NCBI GenBank assembly: GCA_016235825.1
Contig: JACRIL010000140.1
Location: forward strand, 1-37,432
Length of the DNA stretch: 37,432 nt
Source of the DNA: Planctomycetota bacterium
GTDB taxonomy: Bacteria; Planctomycetota; Phycisphaerae; SM23-33
Direction: 5' to 3'
Part shown: positions 19,155 through 27,703 of the stretch, piece after piece
Layout: every line of letters starts with the position of its first letter
How positions within the stretch are numbered: the stretch's first letter is position 1
Position numbers and translations under genes: made by a program
The notes under the pieces: model-generated
Database searches by the model: none
What the model was told of the DNA's origin: nothing
What the model saw: only the letters and a program-made list of their open reading frames with translations

Positions 19155-19481
19155 TCATCTCTTGCCCTTCTTCGACCGGGCTTGAGCCTGTTCCTTGGCT
19201 CGTTCCAGAGTAGAAAAGCATTGAGAGACTGGTTCAGCCTCGTGTATGCACCAACCCCAATCTCTGCTATGCCAATCCACCAAAGCCGGTTCATCGGAGA
19301 TGTCCGATTTCTGAACGGAGTAAACCTGATCTACAAATGGTATGACCGGCACTCCATCCGCCGTCTTGGGCAACCGATTTACAATGGCTCTCAGCCGGGC
19401 ATTCTCAGCCTCAAGGTGGTGAATGGCAATCTCCAATTCATCGATGCGGGCAAGCAGATCGTCGATATTATGTTCACTCAT
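19155..19481 (-). CDS. Small coiled-coil protein of unknown function
   Basis: A 108-residue protein. Residues 1-40 form a heptad-rich helix (IDDLLARIDELEIAIHHLEAENARLRAIV), followed by a compact region rich in Trp and Asp (ALVDWHSRDWGWCIHE) and a basic tail (QARSKKGKR). The ATG at 19481 is chosen over a TTG two codons upstream because GAGG lies seven bases before it. It is located just after the HD-GYP gene on the same strand, separated by about 80 bases, so co-transcription is possible. No family was recognised. Confidence 0.6.
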   Translation of the reverse strand: MSEHNIDDLLARIDELEIAIHHLEAENARLRAIVNRLPKTADGVPVIPFVDQVYSVQKSDISDEPALVDWHSRDWGWCIHEAEPVSQCFSTLERAKEQAQARSKKGKR

Positions 19482-19561
19482 CGTCAAACCTCATCCTTTC
19501 CGTGTTGCCGCCCTGGAGACGGAAATTCCAAGGCCGGCGGAGGCACAAAAAGTCCGCCGCG

Positions 19562-21499
19562 TCAGTGGAACTCGAATGAGTTGGTGTTGAACATCTCCGT
19601 GCACGCCCGCACCGCCAACGAATCGTATGCTGCCGGATGGCCTTCGGCTATTTCTTTCAGCGCCACCTTGATCCCGAGAGCCGGCCTGTACGGCCTGTGC
19701 GAAGCCATCGCCTCCACGACGTCGGCCACCGCGATTATCCTGGCCCCCAGTATGATATCTGAACCCATCAGCCCGCCCGGATAGCCCGTGCCGTCGATTC
19801 TCTCGTGGTGCTGTTGGACGATCTGGGCCACAGGCCATGGGAAGTCGATCGTCTTGAGAATGCCGTGTCCGGCCTCGGGATGCACCTTGATAATGCCGAA
19901 TTCTACCGGCGTAAGCTTGCCCGGTTTGACCAGCAGTTCGGCCGGAACGTAAATCTTGCCTATGTCGTGCAGCAGCCCGGCCACCCGAACAGCCTCGTAG
20001 TCCTCGTCGTCCAGATCCATCTTCCGGGCGATAGCGCAGGCCAGTTCGCTGACCCGTTTCTGATGCCCGGCCGTGTACGGATCGCGAAGTTCCGCCGCCG
20101 CCGACAGCGCGTGAACCACCCCGTCCATCACCGTCCGGACCATTTGCAGGCTGGCTTTAAGCTCCTCGTCGCTGTTCTTCTGATCGGTTATGTCGGTGGC
20201 GTAAATTCTGGCGACGTTCAGGTGCGGAATAAGGTAAATGTCCTCGCCGAAAACCCTCCCCTCGATCTCCGCCTCGGCCCTGAAATGCCTGGGCCTGGCG
20301 GTCGGAAGATTTTGCAGAATGCCCGGCATGTTTTTCGGCAAGAACAGGGATGAGTCCTGCGAAACATCCATGCTCCGCAGCACATGCCTGGTGGCGTTAT
20401 TGGAAAATATCACCTCGCCGCGGGCGTTGACTTCGAGTATGGGATTGGGCGTGAGCTGCGGGAACGACGCCAGGTGCTGGATTTCCTTTTCGGTCTGCTT
20501 GTTGTAGGACATGTCATGCGCGCAGGCGAACAGGCCGGATGTATTTCCGGCCTCGTCCTTGTATGCCGAAACGCTGTAGAGGATCGGGGTGCTGCGGCCT
20601 TTTTGCCCGCGGATTTCCAGTTCGCACGGCGCTGACCGGCCGGCCTCGAAGGCCAGCCGGTGAACTTCCCGCACCTTCTGCGGATCCGTGAAATATTCAG
20701 CCAGTTCGGTGCCGATAAGCTTCTGCCTCGGCAGTTCGGTGATCGTCTCGGCGGCGGCGTTCACATCGACGATCCGCCCGGATTGGTCCACCGTTATCAG
20801 GGGATCGGTGCTGGCCTCGATCAGCCTGCGGCTGTAGGACCCGGCCTTCAGCAGAGCCTGACGCGACTGCCTTTCGGTCAGTTCCTTGGCGAACATGTCG
20901 CTGGCGATCTCCAGAATGGTGATCGCCGGCTCCTGCCAGGCCACTTCATCGCCCATCGCGCTGAGCGTTACAAACCCGATGGGCCAGCCGCCGTGGATCA
21001 TCGGGGAGGCCAGCCATGACTTCACGCCCTTTGAACGGAGAAGCTCGCGGACCTTCTGGGCCTCGGCAGGCAGGTCGGAAAGCCTGTTTATCGCAACGTT
21101 CCGGAGCTTGTTGATGGTTTCCATGAACCACGGCACGTCCCGCGAGGCGATAGGCTCCTGCCGGCCCTTGACTCGCCATTCCTTCCGCGACGCCCACTCG
21201 TGGGTGAGATTGATGGCCGCACCGTCGGGCGAAAACCAGAACACCGCGGCCCGGTCGGACCCGGCGTAATTCGCTATCCGCTTGAGGCTTTCCTCGATGG
21301 CGGAATCGACCTCGCTGTCGGCCAGATTGGCGAACGTCTTGGAGATGGTGCTCAGAATCATCTCCATATCCATACGCTGCTTCAGCATGCCCTGCGCCTG
21401 GCGGAGCTGGAGATTCTCGCGCTCGAGCGCCTCGGCCCTTGCCTGCCATCGCAGTAATTCGGCCTCAAGGTCCGATTCGGACTTTAGTTCATTAGCCAT
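19562..21499 (-). CDS. GAF-PAS-PAS-HD-GYP signalling protein, likely c-di-GMP phosphodiesterase
   Basis: A 645-residue cytoplasmic regulator. A coiled coil (about 8-45) is followed by a GAF domain (about 50-205), a PAS domain (about 222-330), a second PAS (about 340-440) and an HD-GYP domain (about 452-640). The HD-GYP part has all metal and substrate motifs: HDIGKIYVP, HPEAGH, HHERIDGTGYPGGL (about 564-577) and AVADVVEAM. There is no GGDEF domain, so hydrolysis rather than synthesis of cyclic-di-GMP is predicted. The ATG at 21499 is preferred over an upstream TTG because AAGGA lies seven bases before it. GAF and PAS are likely sensors of a ligand or redox state. The gene is first on its strand after a 362-base gap. 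Confidence 0.92.
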   Translation of the reverse strand: MANELKSESDLEAELLRWQARAEALERENLQLRQAQGMLKQRMDMEMILSTISKTFANLADSEVDSAIEESLKRIANYAGSDRAAVFWFSPDGAAINLTHEWASRKEWRVKGRQEPIASRDVPWFMETINKLRNVAINRLSDLPAEAQKVRELLRSKGVKSWLASPMIHGGWPIGFVTLSAMGDEVAWQEPAITILEIASDMFAKELTERQSRQALLKAGSYSRRLIEASTDPLITVDQSGRIVDVNAAAETITELPRQKLIGTELAEYFTDPQKVREVHRLAFEAGRSAPCELEIRGQKGRSTPILYSVSAYKDEAGNTSGLFACAHDMSYNKQTEKEIQHLASFPQLTPNPILEVNARGEVIFSNNATRHVLRSMDVSQDSSLFLPKNMPGILQNLPTARPRHFRAEAEIEGRVFGEDIYLIPHLNVARIYATDITDQKNSDEELKASLQMVRTVMDGVVHALSAAAELRDPYTAGHQKRVSELACAIARKMDLDDEDYEAVRVAGLLHDIGKIYVPAELLVKPGKLTPVEFGIIKVHPEAGHGILKTIDFPWPVAQIVQQHHERIDGTGYPGGLMGSDIILGARIIAVADVVEAMASHRPYRPALGIKVALKEIAEGHPAAYDSLAVRACTEMFNTNSFEFH

Positions 21500-21861
21500 C
21501 ACGACGTCCTTGCCATCTTGCAACGATATGCTGTTCGATATGCCGTGCGTCTAACTGCCTAAGCAGCAGCAAGTTGCAACTTCCAAAACGCAAACAGTCC
21601 TTCTTTGTCCACATTTCCCGAATACGACAACACACTCCCCTCTCCTCGTTTAATTGTAGGGCGAAAACCGTAACAGACAAGGGGCGATTGATAAATATTT
21701 TGATTCCATCGAGATGCACGACGCGGACCAGTCCGGAATTTCCGCCGACAGTTGCCGAAAAAAATGGAACTTTTTCATCACGTCGGGCGTCTAAAAATGT
21801 AGAATACAACACGGCAAAGGGAAACTGCTCAATCTATGGCATATAAAAAAAGGAGACTGAC
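21500..21861. other. Divergent intergenic region
   Basis: A 362-base gap lies between the HD-GYP gene (minus) and the exported DUF4139-like gene (plus). A strong AAGGAG lies nine bases before the plus-strand start, and TAGAAT (21800-21805) could be a -10 box without a clear -35. No repeat core or credible gene was seen. An open frame on the minus strand (21492-21812) lacks a ribosome binding site and known motifs. Confidence 0.4.
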
Positions 21862-23661
21862 ATGACAGTCAAAATGAGTTTCGCCGCGTCGATATTCGTG
21901 CTGGCTTTTTCGATCCAGTCGCCGGCGGACCAGCCGGCAGCGCCGGTGTCGGCACTGGCGAAGATGCCGGTAAAGGAGGTTACGGTTTTCAAGGACGGCA
22001 CGGCCTTCGTCCTGCACGCCGGCAAAATGCCGACCGACCAAGCCGGCAACGTCATAATGGATTATCTGCCTGCGCCAATTCTGGGAACTTTCTGGCCGTT
22101 CAGTTCCGACGGCGACGCCAAACTCATATCCGTTACGGCCTCGACGCAGAAGGTTTCCATCGAGCGGACTGCCCTTAACATCCCGGAGTTCATCCAGGCC
22201 AACATCGGCGCGGAAGTGGCGGTTACCGAAGTTACCGATAAAACCCAGCCGGACAAAAGCTACTCCGCCACGCTGGTCGGCGTGCCGGCCAGAAGTTCCA
22301 AAGAACTGGAGGAGACCAGTCCGCCCAATTCCGGGCAGATGCTCCCGCAGAAGGGCGAACTGGTGCTACTGAAGACCGATGCGGGCGTCAAGGCCGTCAA
22401 CATCGGCCAGATACGCGACATCACGATAAAAGGCCAGCCCAAGGCCAAATCGGTCCATGAGGAATTTCGCAATCTGCTGACGCTCAAGCTCCAATGGAAG
22501 GACAAGCCCGCCCAGGCTGCCGATGTCGGCATGATGTACGTGCAGCGAGGCGTGAGGTGGATACCGTCGTACAAGGTTTCTATCGACGGCAAGGGCAGTG
22601 CGGCGGTCAAGTTGCAGGCCACGCTCATCAACGAACTGGCCGATCTGGACGACGTTACGATGCACCTTGTCGTCGGCGTGCCGACCTTCAAATTCCATGA
22701 CGCCGCCGACCCGATGGCGTTCCAGGGACGGATGGCTCAATTGTCGCAGTATTTCCAGAGAGATGCGCGAACCACCAGTGCCTTGTCCAACGCCATCATG
22801 TCGCAACAGGTGCGCGTACAGGCGCCGGAGCCGGCCGCTGAGGGCGGCGGGCAGCCCAGAGACCTGGGGCCGGAAATCGCCGGCAGCTCAAAACGCGAGG
22901 ACCTTTTCGTCTATGAGGTCAAGAACGTTACGCTCAAGAAGGGCCAGAGGATGGTCCTGCCGATTGCCGAATTCACCCTGCCCTACAAGGACGTCTACAC
23001 GTTGGATGTTCCATTCGCCCCGCCGTCAGAGACGTTGGCCCATTTCCTGAACTACTCCCGCGGCTATGGGTCGGATGACATCCAGGTCGCCAAAATGCTG
23101 CACTCGCCCAAGGCGATGCACAAGATACGCCTGACCAACAACAGCAAGTTCCCGCTGACGACCGCCCCGGCCCTGATCGTCCAGGACGATCGCGTCCTGG
23201 CGCAGAATCTCATGCAATACACCTCTGTCGGCGGCGACGTGAATCTGCCGATCACAACCGCCGTCGATATCAAGGTTGAGAAAAAGGACAAGGAAACCGC
23301 CCGAACACCCAATGCCGCCATATGGAAAGATCATCAATATGGCCGGGTGAACCTCGAGGGGGTGCTGAAACTCACGAACCGCCGCGGAAATCCGGTCGAG
23401 ATCGAGGTCGTACGCCATGTGCTGGGCAACGTCGGCGAGGCTGATCAGGACGGCAAGGTCGAGATGGTCAACGTGGCTGAGGACACTGATTACCTGCCCG
23501 ACAGCACAGGCACAGAGCCTTTCTGGTACTGGTGGCGTGGATACGGTTGGCCTTGGTGGTGGTATCACTTCAACGGGGTCGGCAGGATATCGTGGAAGGT
23601 CAAGCTCGATGCCGACAAATCCGCGGAGTTGAAATACACCTGGCACTATTACTGGGAATGA
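21862..23661 (+). CDS. Exported DUF4139-like protein
   Basis: A 599-residue protein with a signal peptide (MSFAASIFVLAFSIQS, residues 5-20). DUF4139-like features are an early VTVFKDGTAFVLHAG segment, the central YVQRGVRWIPSYKVSID and LINELADLDDVTMHLVVGVP, and a beta-rich C-terminal half ending in a Trp/Tyr-rich segment with WRGYGWPWWWYHF. DUF4139 proteins are predicted beta-rich exported proteins of unknown function, sometimes called mucoidy-inhibitor-like. The start ATG has a very good AAGGAG nine bases upstream. The gene ends at 23661, with its TGA directly abutting the complement of the TAA of the next gene on the other strand. Confidence 0.82.
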   Translation: MTVKMSFAASIFVLAFSIQSPADQPAAPVSALAKMPVKEVTVFKDGTAFVLHAGKMPTDQAGNVIMDYLPAPILGTFWPFSSDGDAKLISVTASTQKVSIERTALNIPEFIQANIGAEVAVTEVTDKTQPDKSYSATLVGVPARSSKELEETSPPNSGQMLPQKGELVLLKTDAGVKAVNIGQIRDITIKGQPKAKSVHEEFRNLLTLKLQWKDKPAQAADVGMMYVQRGVRWIPSYKVSIDGKGSAAVKLQATLINELADLDDVTMHLVVGVPTFKFHDAADPMAFQGRMAQLSQYFQRDARTTSALSNAIMSQQVRVQAPEPAAEGGGQPRDLGPEIAGSSKREDLFVYEVKNVTLKKGQRMVLPIAEFTLPYKDVYTLDVPFAPPSETLAHFLNYSRGYGSDDIQVAKMLHSPKAMHKIRLTNNSKFPLTTAPALIVQDDRVLAQNLMQYTSVGGDVNLPITTAVDIKVEKKDKETARTPNAAIWKDHQYGRVNLEGVLKLTNRRGNPVEIEVVRHVLGNVGEADQDGKVEMVNVAEDTDYLPDSTGTEPFWYWWRGYGWPWWWYHFNGVGRISWKVKLDADKSAELKYTWHYYWE

Positions 23662-25485
23662 TTATACGGGCTGTTCCTTCGGAGCAGGTTCGGGCGGCAG
23701 GTCGTGTGCGGCAGGCGTTCCGTCTGGGCTTCGCATCGGTATGTGGCTGCGGAGCGGCTGCGTGAGCTTGCGGACCGGACCTTTTATCAGCCTCAAAAAC
23801 CAGCCGAACGTCCGGCCTATCGTGCTGTAAAGCCCCCATATCCCGACAATCTGCAACGCCAATTCGGCCAGGTAAAGGCGGCGGCGGAAACCGGTGATTA
23901 ATATCCAGAAGAACCGCAGTGGATTGTAAAAGCTCAGGTACGCCAGCATGATGTTGAGCTGCTTGCGCCATGGGCGGGGGTCAAGCGTGGTTATGACGTA
24001 ATTGCCGTCGTACATCCGCGACTCGACCTTTTGCCCGGCCGCAGAATCGATCACCATGCCGGAGCGGAATGTCTCCTCGTAAACCCTCGACCCGGCCGAG
24101 GGCGTTATCATCAGCACCTGAAGGCTGACGGCGCGGGCCTTTTTCAGGATGCCGACCTGGTTGAGCAAACCCAGCGGCTTGCCGGGCGTCCAGAGCGGCT
24201 GTTCGTCGAAATGCATCATCATCGGATTGGCGATTATGCCGCGCTGCAGCAGGATGTTGAACGCCTCGACGGTCTTTTCGGGGCTTTGGCCTTTTTTGAC
24301 GAGCGTGGCCGTCATGTCCTCCACGCCCAGCCAGATAGCCCTCAGGCCGGCCCGGCGGGCAAGCCGCAGATGATCTTGCATCGCCAGCAGGTCGTGGACC
24401 GTAGTCTCGGAGCCCCAGCGGACCTTGTGCCTGAACGCCTGGCCGTCGATCTGGGCCTGGGCCATCGTCTCGATTATGTGCAGCGTGTTCTGGTGATTGT
24501 TGAAAAAGTTGTCGTCCGAGCCGAAAAAGAAGCTTATGCCGTGTTCCCTGCGAATGCGGGTCATTTCGTCCACGATCCGCCGGCCGCTCTTGTAGCGGAG
24601 TTGCCGCTGGTTGTACGCGGGGATCGGGCAGTAATGGCAACTGAATTTGCATCCCCAGGTCATCACCAGCGTAACGCCCAGGGCGTGCTGCCTCAGTTGC
24701 GACGACGTCATGGGCCGCGATGTGATTGTCGCCAGACGGCTCGGCCTCTCGAAAATCGACAGGGCCGGCGACGGGTGAGGCAATTCGTCCATGTCGCCGA
24801 GCAGCCGCTGGATGCCGGTATCGACCAGGACCTCGCTGATCCCGTCGGCCGGGCCGCGGGCGTAAACCAGGCCGGGGATGCCATCGAGCAGCCCGGCGTC
24901 GCGGGCACGAAGGAATGTCTGCCTGATCGGTTCGCCGCCGCGGCGCTCGGCCAGAAGAACCTCAAGAAGGCTCAGCAGAACAAATTCTTCGCCGGTAACG
25001 GCAACATCCACCGCCCAGCGGTCGGACGGGTCGTCGCTGAAAAGCTCCCACGGCATGTAGATGCAGGACGAGCCGCCGGCGATTATCAGAGGCCGCTTCT
25101 CCGGCTCGATTTTGAAAAGGTCGCGGACCATCTGCCGGGCCGGGTCGATATGCAGCGCCATGCTGGAGAGCATAAAGATGTCCGGCAGCCGGCCGTCCAG
25201 CCGCGCCTGCGACGGACGAAAGTTTTTATTCCACTGCTGAAGGACGATCCGGGTCTTGTCGAACCCGGCCGCCAGCATCGCCGCGCCGATCGACCGCACG
25301 CCGGCAGGGAGCAGCTTCATGTCCGCGAAGATGAATGGCAGCATCCGCGTGCGGTGGTCGAACGCGCAGGCGATCACAGTCGCCAGGTCGTGCCTGTGCG
25401 ATATGGCCTTCAGCCGACCCAGCAGAGCCGTCATCTCGCCGGATTTTAACAGTTCATCGCCGTTAGGGCGACGCGCCAATTCCAT
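23662..25485 (-). CDS. Radical SAM protein with B12-binding-type N-terminal domain
   Basis: A 607-residue protein. Residues about 45-235 look like a cobalamin-binding Rossmann domain (LLPAGVRSIGAAMLAAG, PDIFMLSSMAL, LIIAGGSSCIYMP, VDVAVTGEEF), a layout typical of the B12-binding radical SAM family (methyltransferases and others). The SAM cluster motif is CKFSCHYC (Cys279, Cys283, Cys286). The rest of the TIM-barrel follows (FFFGSDDNFFNN, AIWLGVEDMTATL), ending in a hydrophobic helical C-terminus (about 490-560) that may touch the membrane. The substrate is unknown. Its stop codon lies directly next to that of the DUF4139-like gene. Confidence 0.88.
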   Translation of the reverse strand: MELARRPNGDELLKSGEMTALLGRLKAISHRHDLATVIACAFDHRTRMLPFIFADMKLLPAGVRSIGAAMLAAGFDKTRIVLQQWNKNFRPSQARLDGRLPDIFMLSSMALHIDPARQMVRDLFKIEPEKRPLIIAGGSSCIYMPWELFSDDPSDRWAVDVAVTGEEFVLLSLLEVLLAERRGGEPIRQTFLRARDAGLLDGIPGLVYARGPADGISEVLVDTGIQRLLGDMDELPHPSPALSIFERPSRLATITSRPMTSSQLRQHALGVTLVMTWGCKFSCHYCPIPAYNQRQLRYKSGRRIVDEMTRIRREHGISFFFGSDDNFFNNHQNTLHIIETMAQAQIDGQAFRHKVRWGSETTVHDLLAMQDHLRLARRAGLRAIWLGVEDMTATLVKKGQSPEKTVEAFNILLQRGIIANPMMMHFDEQPLWTPGKPLGLLNQVGILKKARAVSLQVLMITPSAGSRVYEETFRSGMVIDSAAGQKVESRMYDGNYVITTLDPRPWRKQLNIMLAYLSFYNPLRFFWILITGFRRRLYLAELALQIVGIWGLYSTIGRTFGWFLRLIKGPVRKLTQPLRSHIPMRSPDGTPAAHDLPPEPAPKEQPV

Positions 25486-25685
25486 TGTTCAACTATTCCT
25501 TGCAAGTCCGAAACTTTGCGGCGGCGGGACCAGCACCGCTTCTCTCGCAAACCGAAACGGTTCATTCTACCTTATCATATCCCCGCTTGGCGAACATTTA
25601 ATCCCTTTTGCTGGAAAAAGACTTATTCCGGGTTCCGGGCCGGCAGCCCCGATTTCTGCGGCCTGTCCGAAGACGGCAGTCTGTT

Positions 25686-25768
25686 GTGGCACGGGCATCC
25701 TGACCGTGCGTTCCACGGCCGTCCAGATCGTGGTTTTCGTTATTTTATCCGGTTTCCAAAAGACCGGA
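25686..25768. repeat. Two intergenic hairpins, one of the GTGGCACGG repeat type
   Basis: GTGGCACGG (25686-25694) pairs with CCGTGC (25704-25709) and CCAC (25713-25716), an imperfect hairpin. TCCGGT (25748-25753) pairs with ACCGGA (25763-25768), a second stem. The first has the GTGGCAC end also found at other intergenic hairpins in the window. The rest of the gap 25486-25833 holds no gene that could be supported. Confidence 0.6.
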
Positions 25769-25833
25769 CGCCCTTGTTCGGCAGACTGCCTGTGACGATC
25801 TGCCGGCAAATGTCGGCCGGGAAACCTTGCCGA

Positions 25834-25842
25834 TGGTATAAT
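25834..25842 (+). promoter_or_regulatory. Extended -10 promoter for the small gene before comM
   Basis: TGGTATAAT (25834-25842) matches an extended -10 box (TGnTATAAT), which needs no strong -35. It ends 15 bases before the ATG at 25858. It could also serve comM (26114), which follows 10 bases after the small gene. Confidence 0.5.
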
Positions 25843-25857
25843 AGAGATGAGCGGGTT

Positions 25858-26103
25858 ATGGCGATTTCCGATGTCAATTTCAACCAGACTTGGTGGCAGC
25901 CGGCCAGGTTCGCCTACTTCACGCAGACCCTGTCCGGCTTCGCCCCGCCGGTAACTGCGGTCAGGCCGGCGGAGCAGTCGGGCATGAGGCAGGTCGGCGG
26001 CGTCCCGCCTTCGCAACTGCCCCAGCCGCTGCGGCTCGACGGTAAATTCTCCTTCGGCGGACCGGCAACTATCTCTGGCTCGACGATGGATTTTATGGTT
26101 TAA
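25858..26103 (+). CDS. Small protein of unknown function upstream of comM
   Basis: An 81-residue protein. It opens MAISDVNFNQTWWQPARFAY and is rich in Pro, Gly and Gln afterwards. No signal peptide or membrane segment is seen. The frame is open far upstream (from 25516), but this upstream part lies in hairpin repeats, so the ATG near the extended -10 box is preferred. There is no clear ribosome binding site (GAGCGGG at best). It ends 10 bases before comM, suggesting shared transcription. No family was recognised. Confidence 0.45.
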   Translation: MAISDVNFNQTWWQPARFAYFTQTLSGFAPPVTAVRPAEQSGMRQVGGVPPSQLPQPLRLDGKFSFGGPATISGSTMDFMV

Positions 26104-26113
26104 TGCCGCGACG

Positions 26114-27655
26114 ATGATTTCACGGGTACACAGCGCGATATTGATGGGTATAGACGCCATCGGCAGCGAGGTCGAGGCCGACGTCAGCGCCGGCCGCGTC
26201 GGCGACATAAAGCTGGTCGGCTTGGCCGATGCGGCGGTCAAGGAGAGCATTTCGCGGATACAGTCTGCCCTTCGCAACAGCGGCTACCGCTGGCCAGGCC
26301 CGAAGGTAACCATCAACCTGGCGCCCGCCGACATAAAAAAGGAGTCGTCCGGATTCGATCTGCCCATCGCGATAGCGGCCTGTCTTGCCGGCGGTCTTTT
26401 CCAGTCGGAAAAACTCGACGACTATCTGATTCTTGGCGAACTGGCCCTGGACGGGCGGGTCAGGCCGGTCAAGGGCGCGCTGGCAAGCGCGATGCTGGCG
26501 GCCCAGAAAGGTCTTAAAGGTCTGATCGTCCCGGCCGACAACGCCCCCGAGGCTGCCGTCGTCGACAACATCGAGGTCATCCCGGTCAATTTCCTGTCCG
26601 ACGCGGTGGCCTTTCTGACCGGCCAGCTGCCCATCGAGCCTGCCAGCGTGGACTTGCAGGAGGTCTTCGCGGTGGCCGGCAAATACGACGTGGACTTCGC
26701 CGACGTCCGCGGGCAGGAATCGGCCAAGCGGGCGCTGATAATCGCCGCCGCCGGCCATCACAACATCCTGATGATCGGCCCGCCCGGCAGCGGCAAGACC
26801 ATGCTTGCCAAACGGATTCCCAGCATCCTTCCGCCGCTGAGCCTGGCCGAGTCGCTGGAGACCACGCGCATCTATTCAGCCCGCGGCCTGCTGACGCCGG
26901 GCCATTCGCTGATGGCTGTGCGGCCCGTCCGCTCGCCGCATCATTCGACCAGTTCGGCCGCGCTGGTCGGCGGCGGGGTTATACCACAGCCGGGCGAGGT
27001 CTCGCTGGCCCATCACGGCGTGCTGTTCCTGGACGAGTTCCCCGAATTCGCCCGGACGACGCTCGAGATGATCCGCCAACCGCTGGAGGACCGCTGCGTA
27101 ACTATCCCGCGCGTGCACAGCACGCTGAAGTTCCCGGCCTCGATAATGCTGGTTGCGGCGATGAACCCCTGCCCCTGCGGCTACTACACCGACCCCAAGC
27201 GGCCGTGCAAATGCTCGTCGATAACCATCGAGCGATACCTTGCCCGCATCTCCGGCCCGCTGATCGACCGGATCGACATTCACATCGAGGTTCCGCCCGT
27301 GCCGTGGAAACACCTTCGCGCCGAAGGCCCGGCCGGCGAGGGACTCAACTCGACGCAGATGCGCGACATGGTCGTCGCGGCAAGGCAGGTCCAGCACCGG
27401 CGATTCGACGGCGACGGGGGCATTACAACCAACGCCACAATGGCGCCGCGGCAGATAAGGAAATTCTGCAAGCTCGACCAGGCCGGCGAGTCGCTGCTCA
27501 AACAGGCCCTGACCGAGATGGGCCTGTCCGCCCGGGCGCACGACAAGATTCTGCGGATCGCCCGCACCATCGCCGATCTCGAAGGGCAGGAAAACATCCA
27601 GTCGCAGCATGTCGCCGAGGCCGTCCAGTACCGCCGCCTCGACCGGCGCCTTTAA
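26114..27655 (+). CDS. comM: YifB/ComM family AAA+ ATPase (Mg-chelatase-like)
   Basis: A 513-residue protein of normal length for YifB/ComM. An N-terminal Lon-protease-like ChlI domain (residues about 20-170; VGLADAAVKESISRIQSAL is diagnostic) precedes a Mg-chelatase-like AAA+ domain. Walker A is GPPGSGKT (222-229), Walker B is VLFLDEFPEF (303-312), and a Cys cluster MNPCPCG...CKC sits at 350-367. In bacteria that take up DNA, ComM is a hexameric helicase that promotes branch migration during recombination. The family occurs widely, also in species not known to be competent. The C-terminal Mg-chelatase subdomain is complete. The start ATG has no strong ribosome binding site. Confidence 0.93.
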   Translation: MISRVHSAILMGIDAIGSEVEADVSAGRVGDIKLVGLADAAVKESISRIQSALRNSGYRWPGPKVTINLAPADIKKESSGFDLPIAIAACLAGGLFQSEKLDDYLILGELALDGRVRPVKGALASAMLAAQKGLKGLIVPADNAPEAAVVDNIEVIPVNFLSDAVAFLTGQLPIEPASVDLQEVFAVAGKYDVDFADVRGQESAKRALIIAAAGHHNILMIGPPGSGKTMLAKRIPSILPPLSLAESLETTRIYSARGLLTPGHSLMAVRPVRSPHHSTSSAALVGGGVIPQPGEVSLAHHGVLFLDEFPEFARTTLEMIRQPLEDRCVTIPRVHSTLKFPASIMLVAAMNPCPCGYYTDPKRPCKCSSITIERYLARISGPLIDRIDIHIEVPPVPWKHLRAEGPAGEGLNSTQMRDMVVAARQVQHRRFDGDGGITTNATMAPRQIRKFCKLDQAGESLLKQALTEMGLSARAHDKILRIARTIADLEGQENIQSQHVAEAVQYRRLDRRL

Positions 27656-27703
27656 TTCGCCCCCTGCCGTCGAAAGGGGATAACTTCAATAAGGAAATTA
27701 CAA

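Noticed and set aside
21492-21812. 106-codon minus-strand frame before the HD-GYP gene
   Set aside because: No start signal and no motifs; overlaps the start of the HD-GYP gene and the likely promoter region.
24031-25449. 472-codon frame opposite the B12-type radical SAM gene
   Set aside because: Antisense shadow of a gene with a clear cluster motif.
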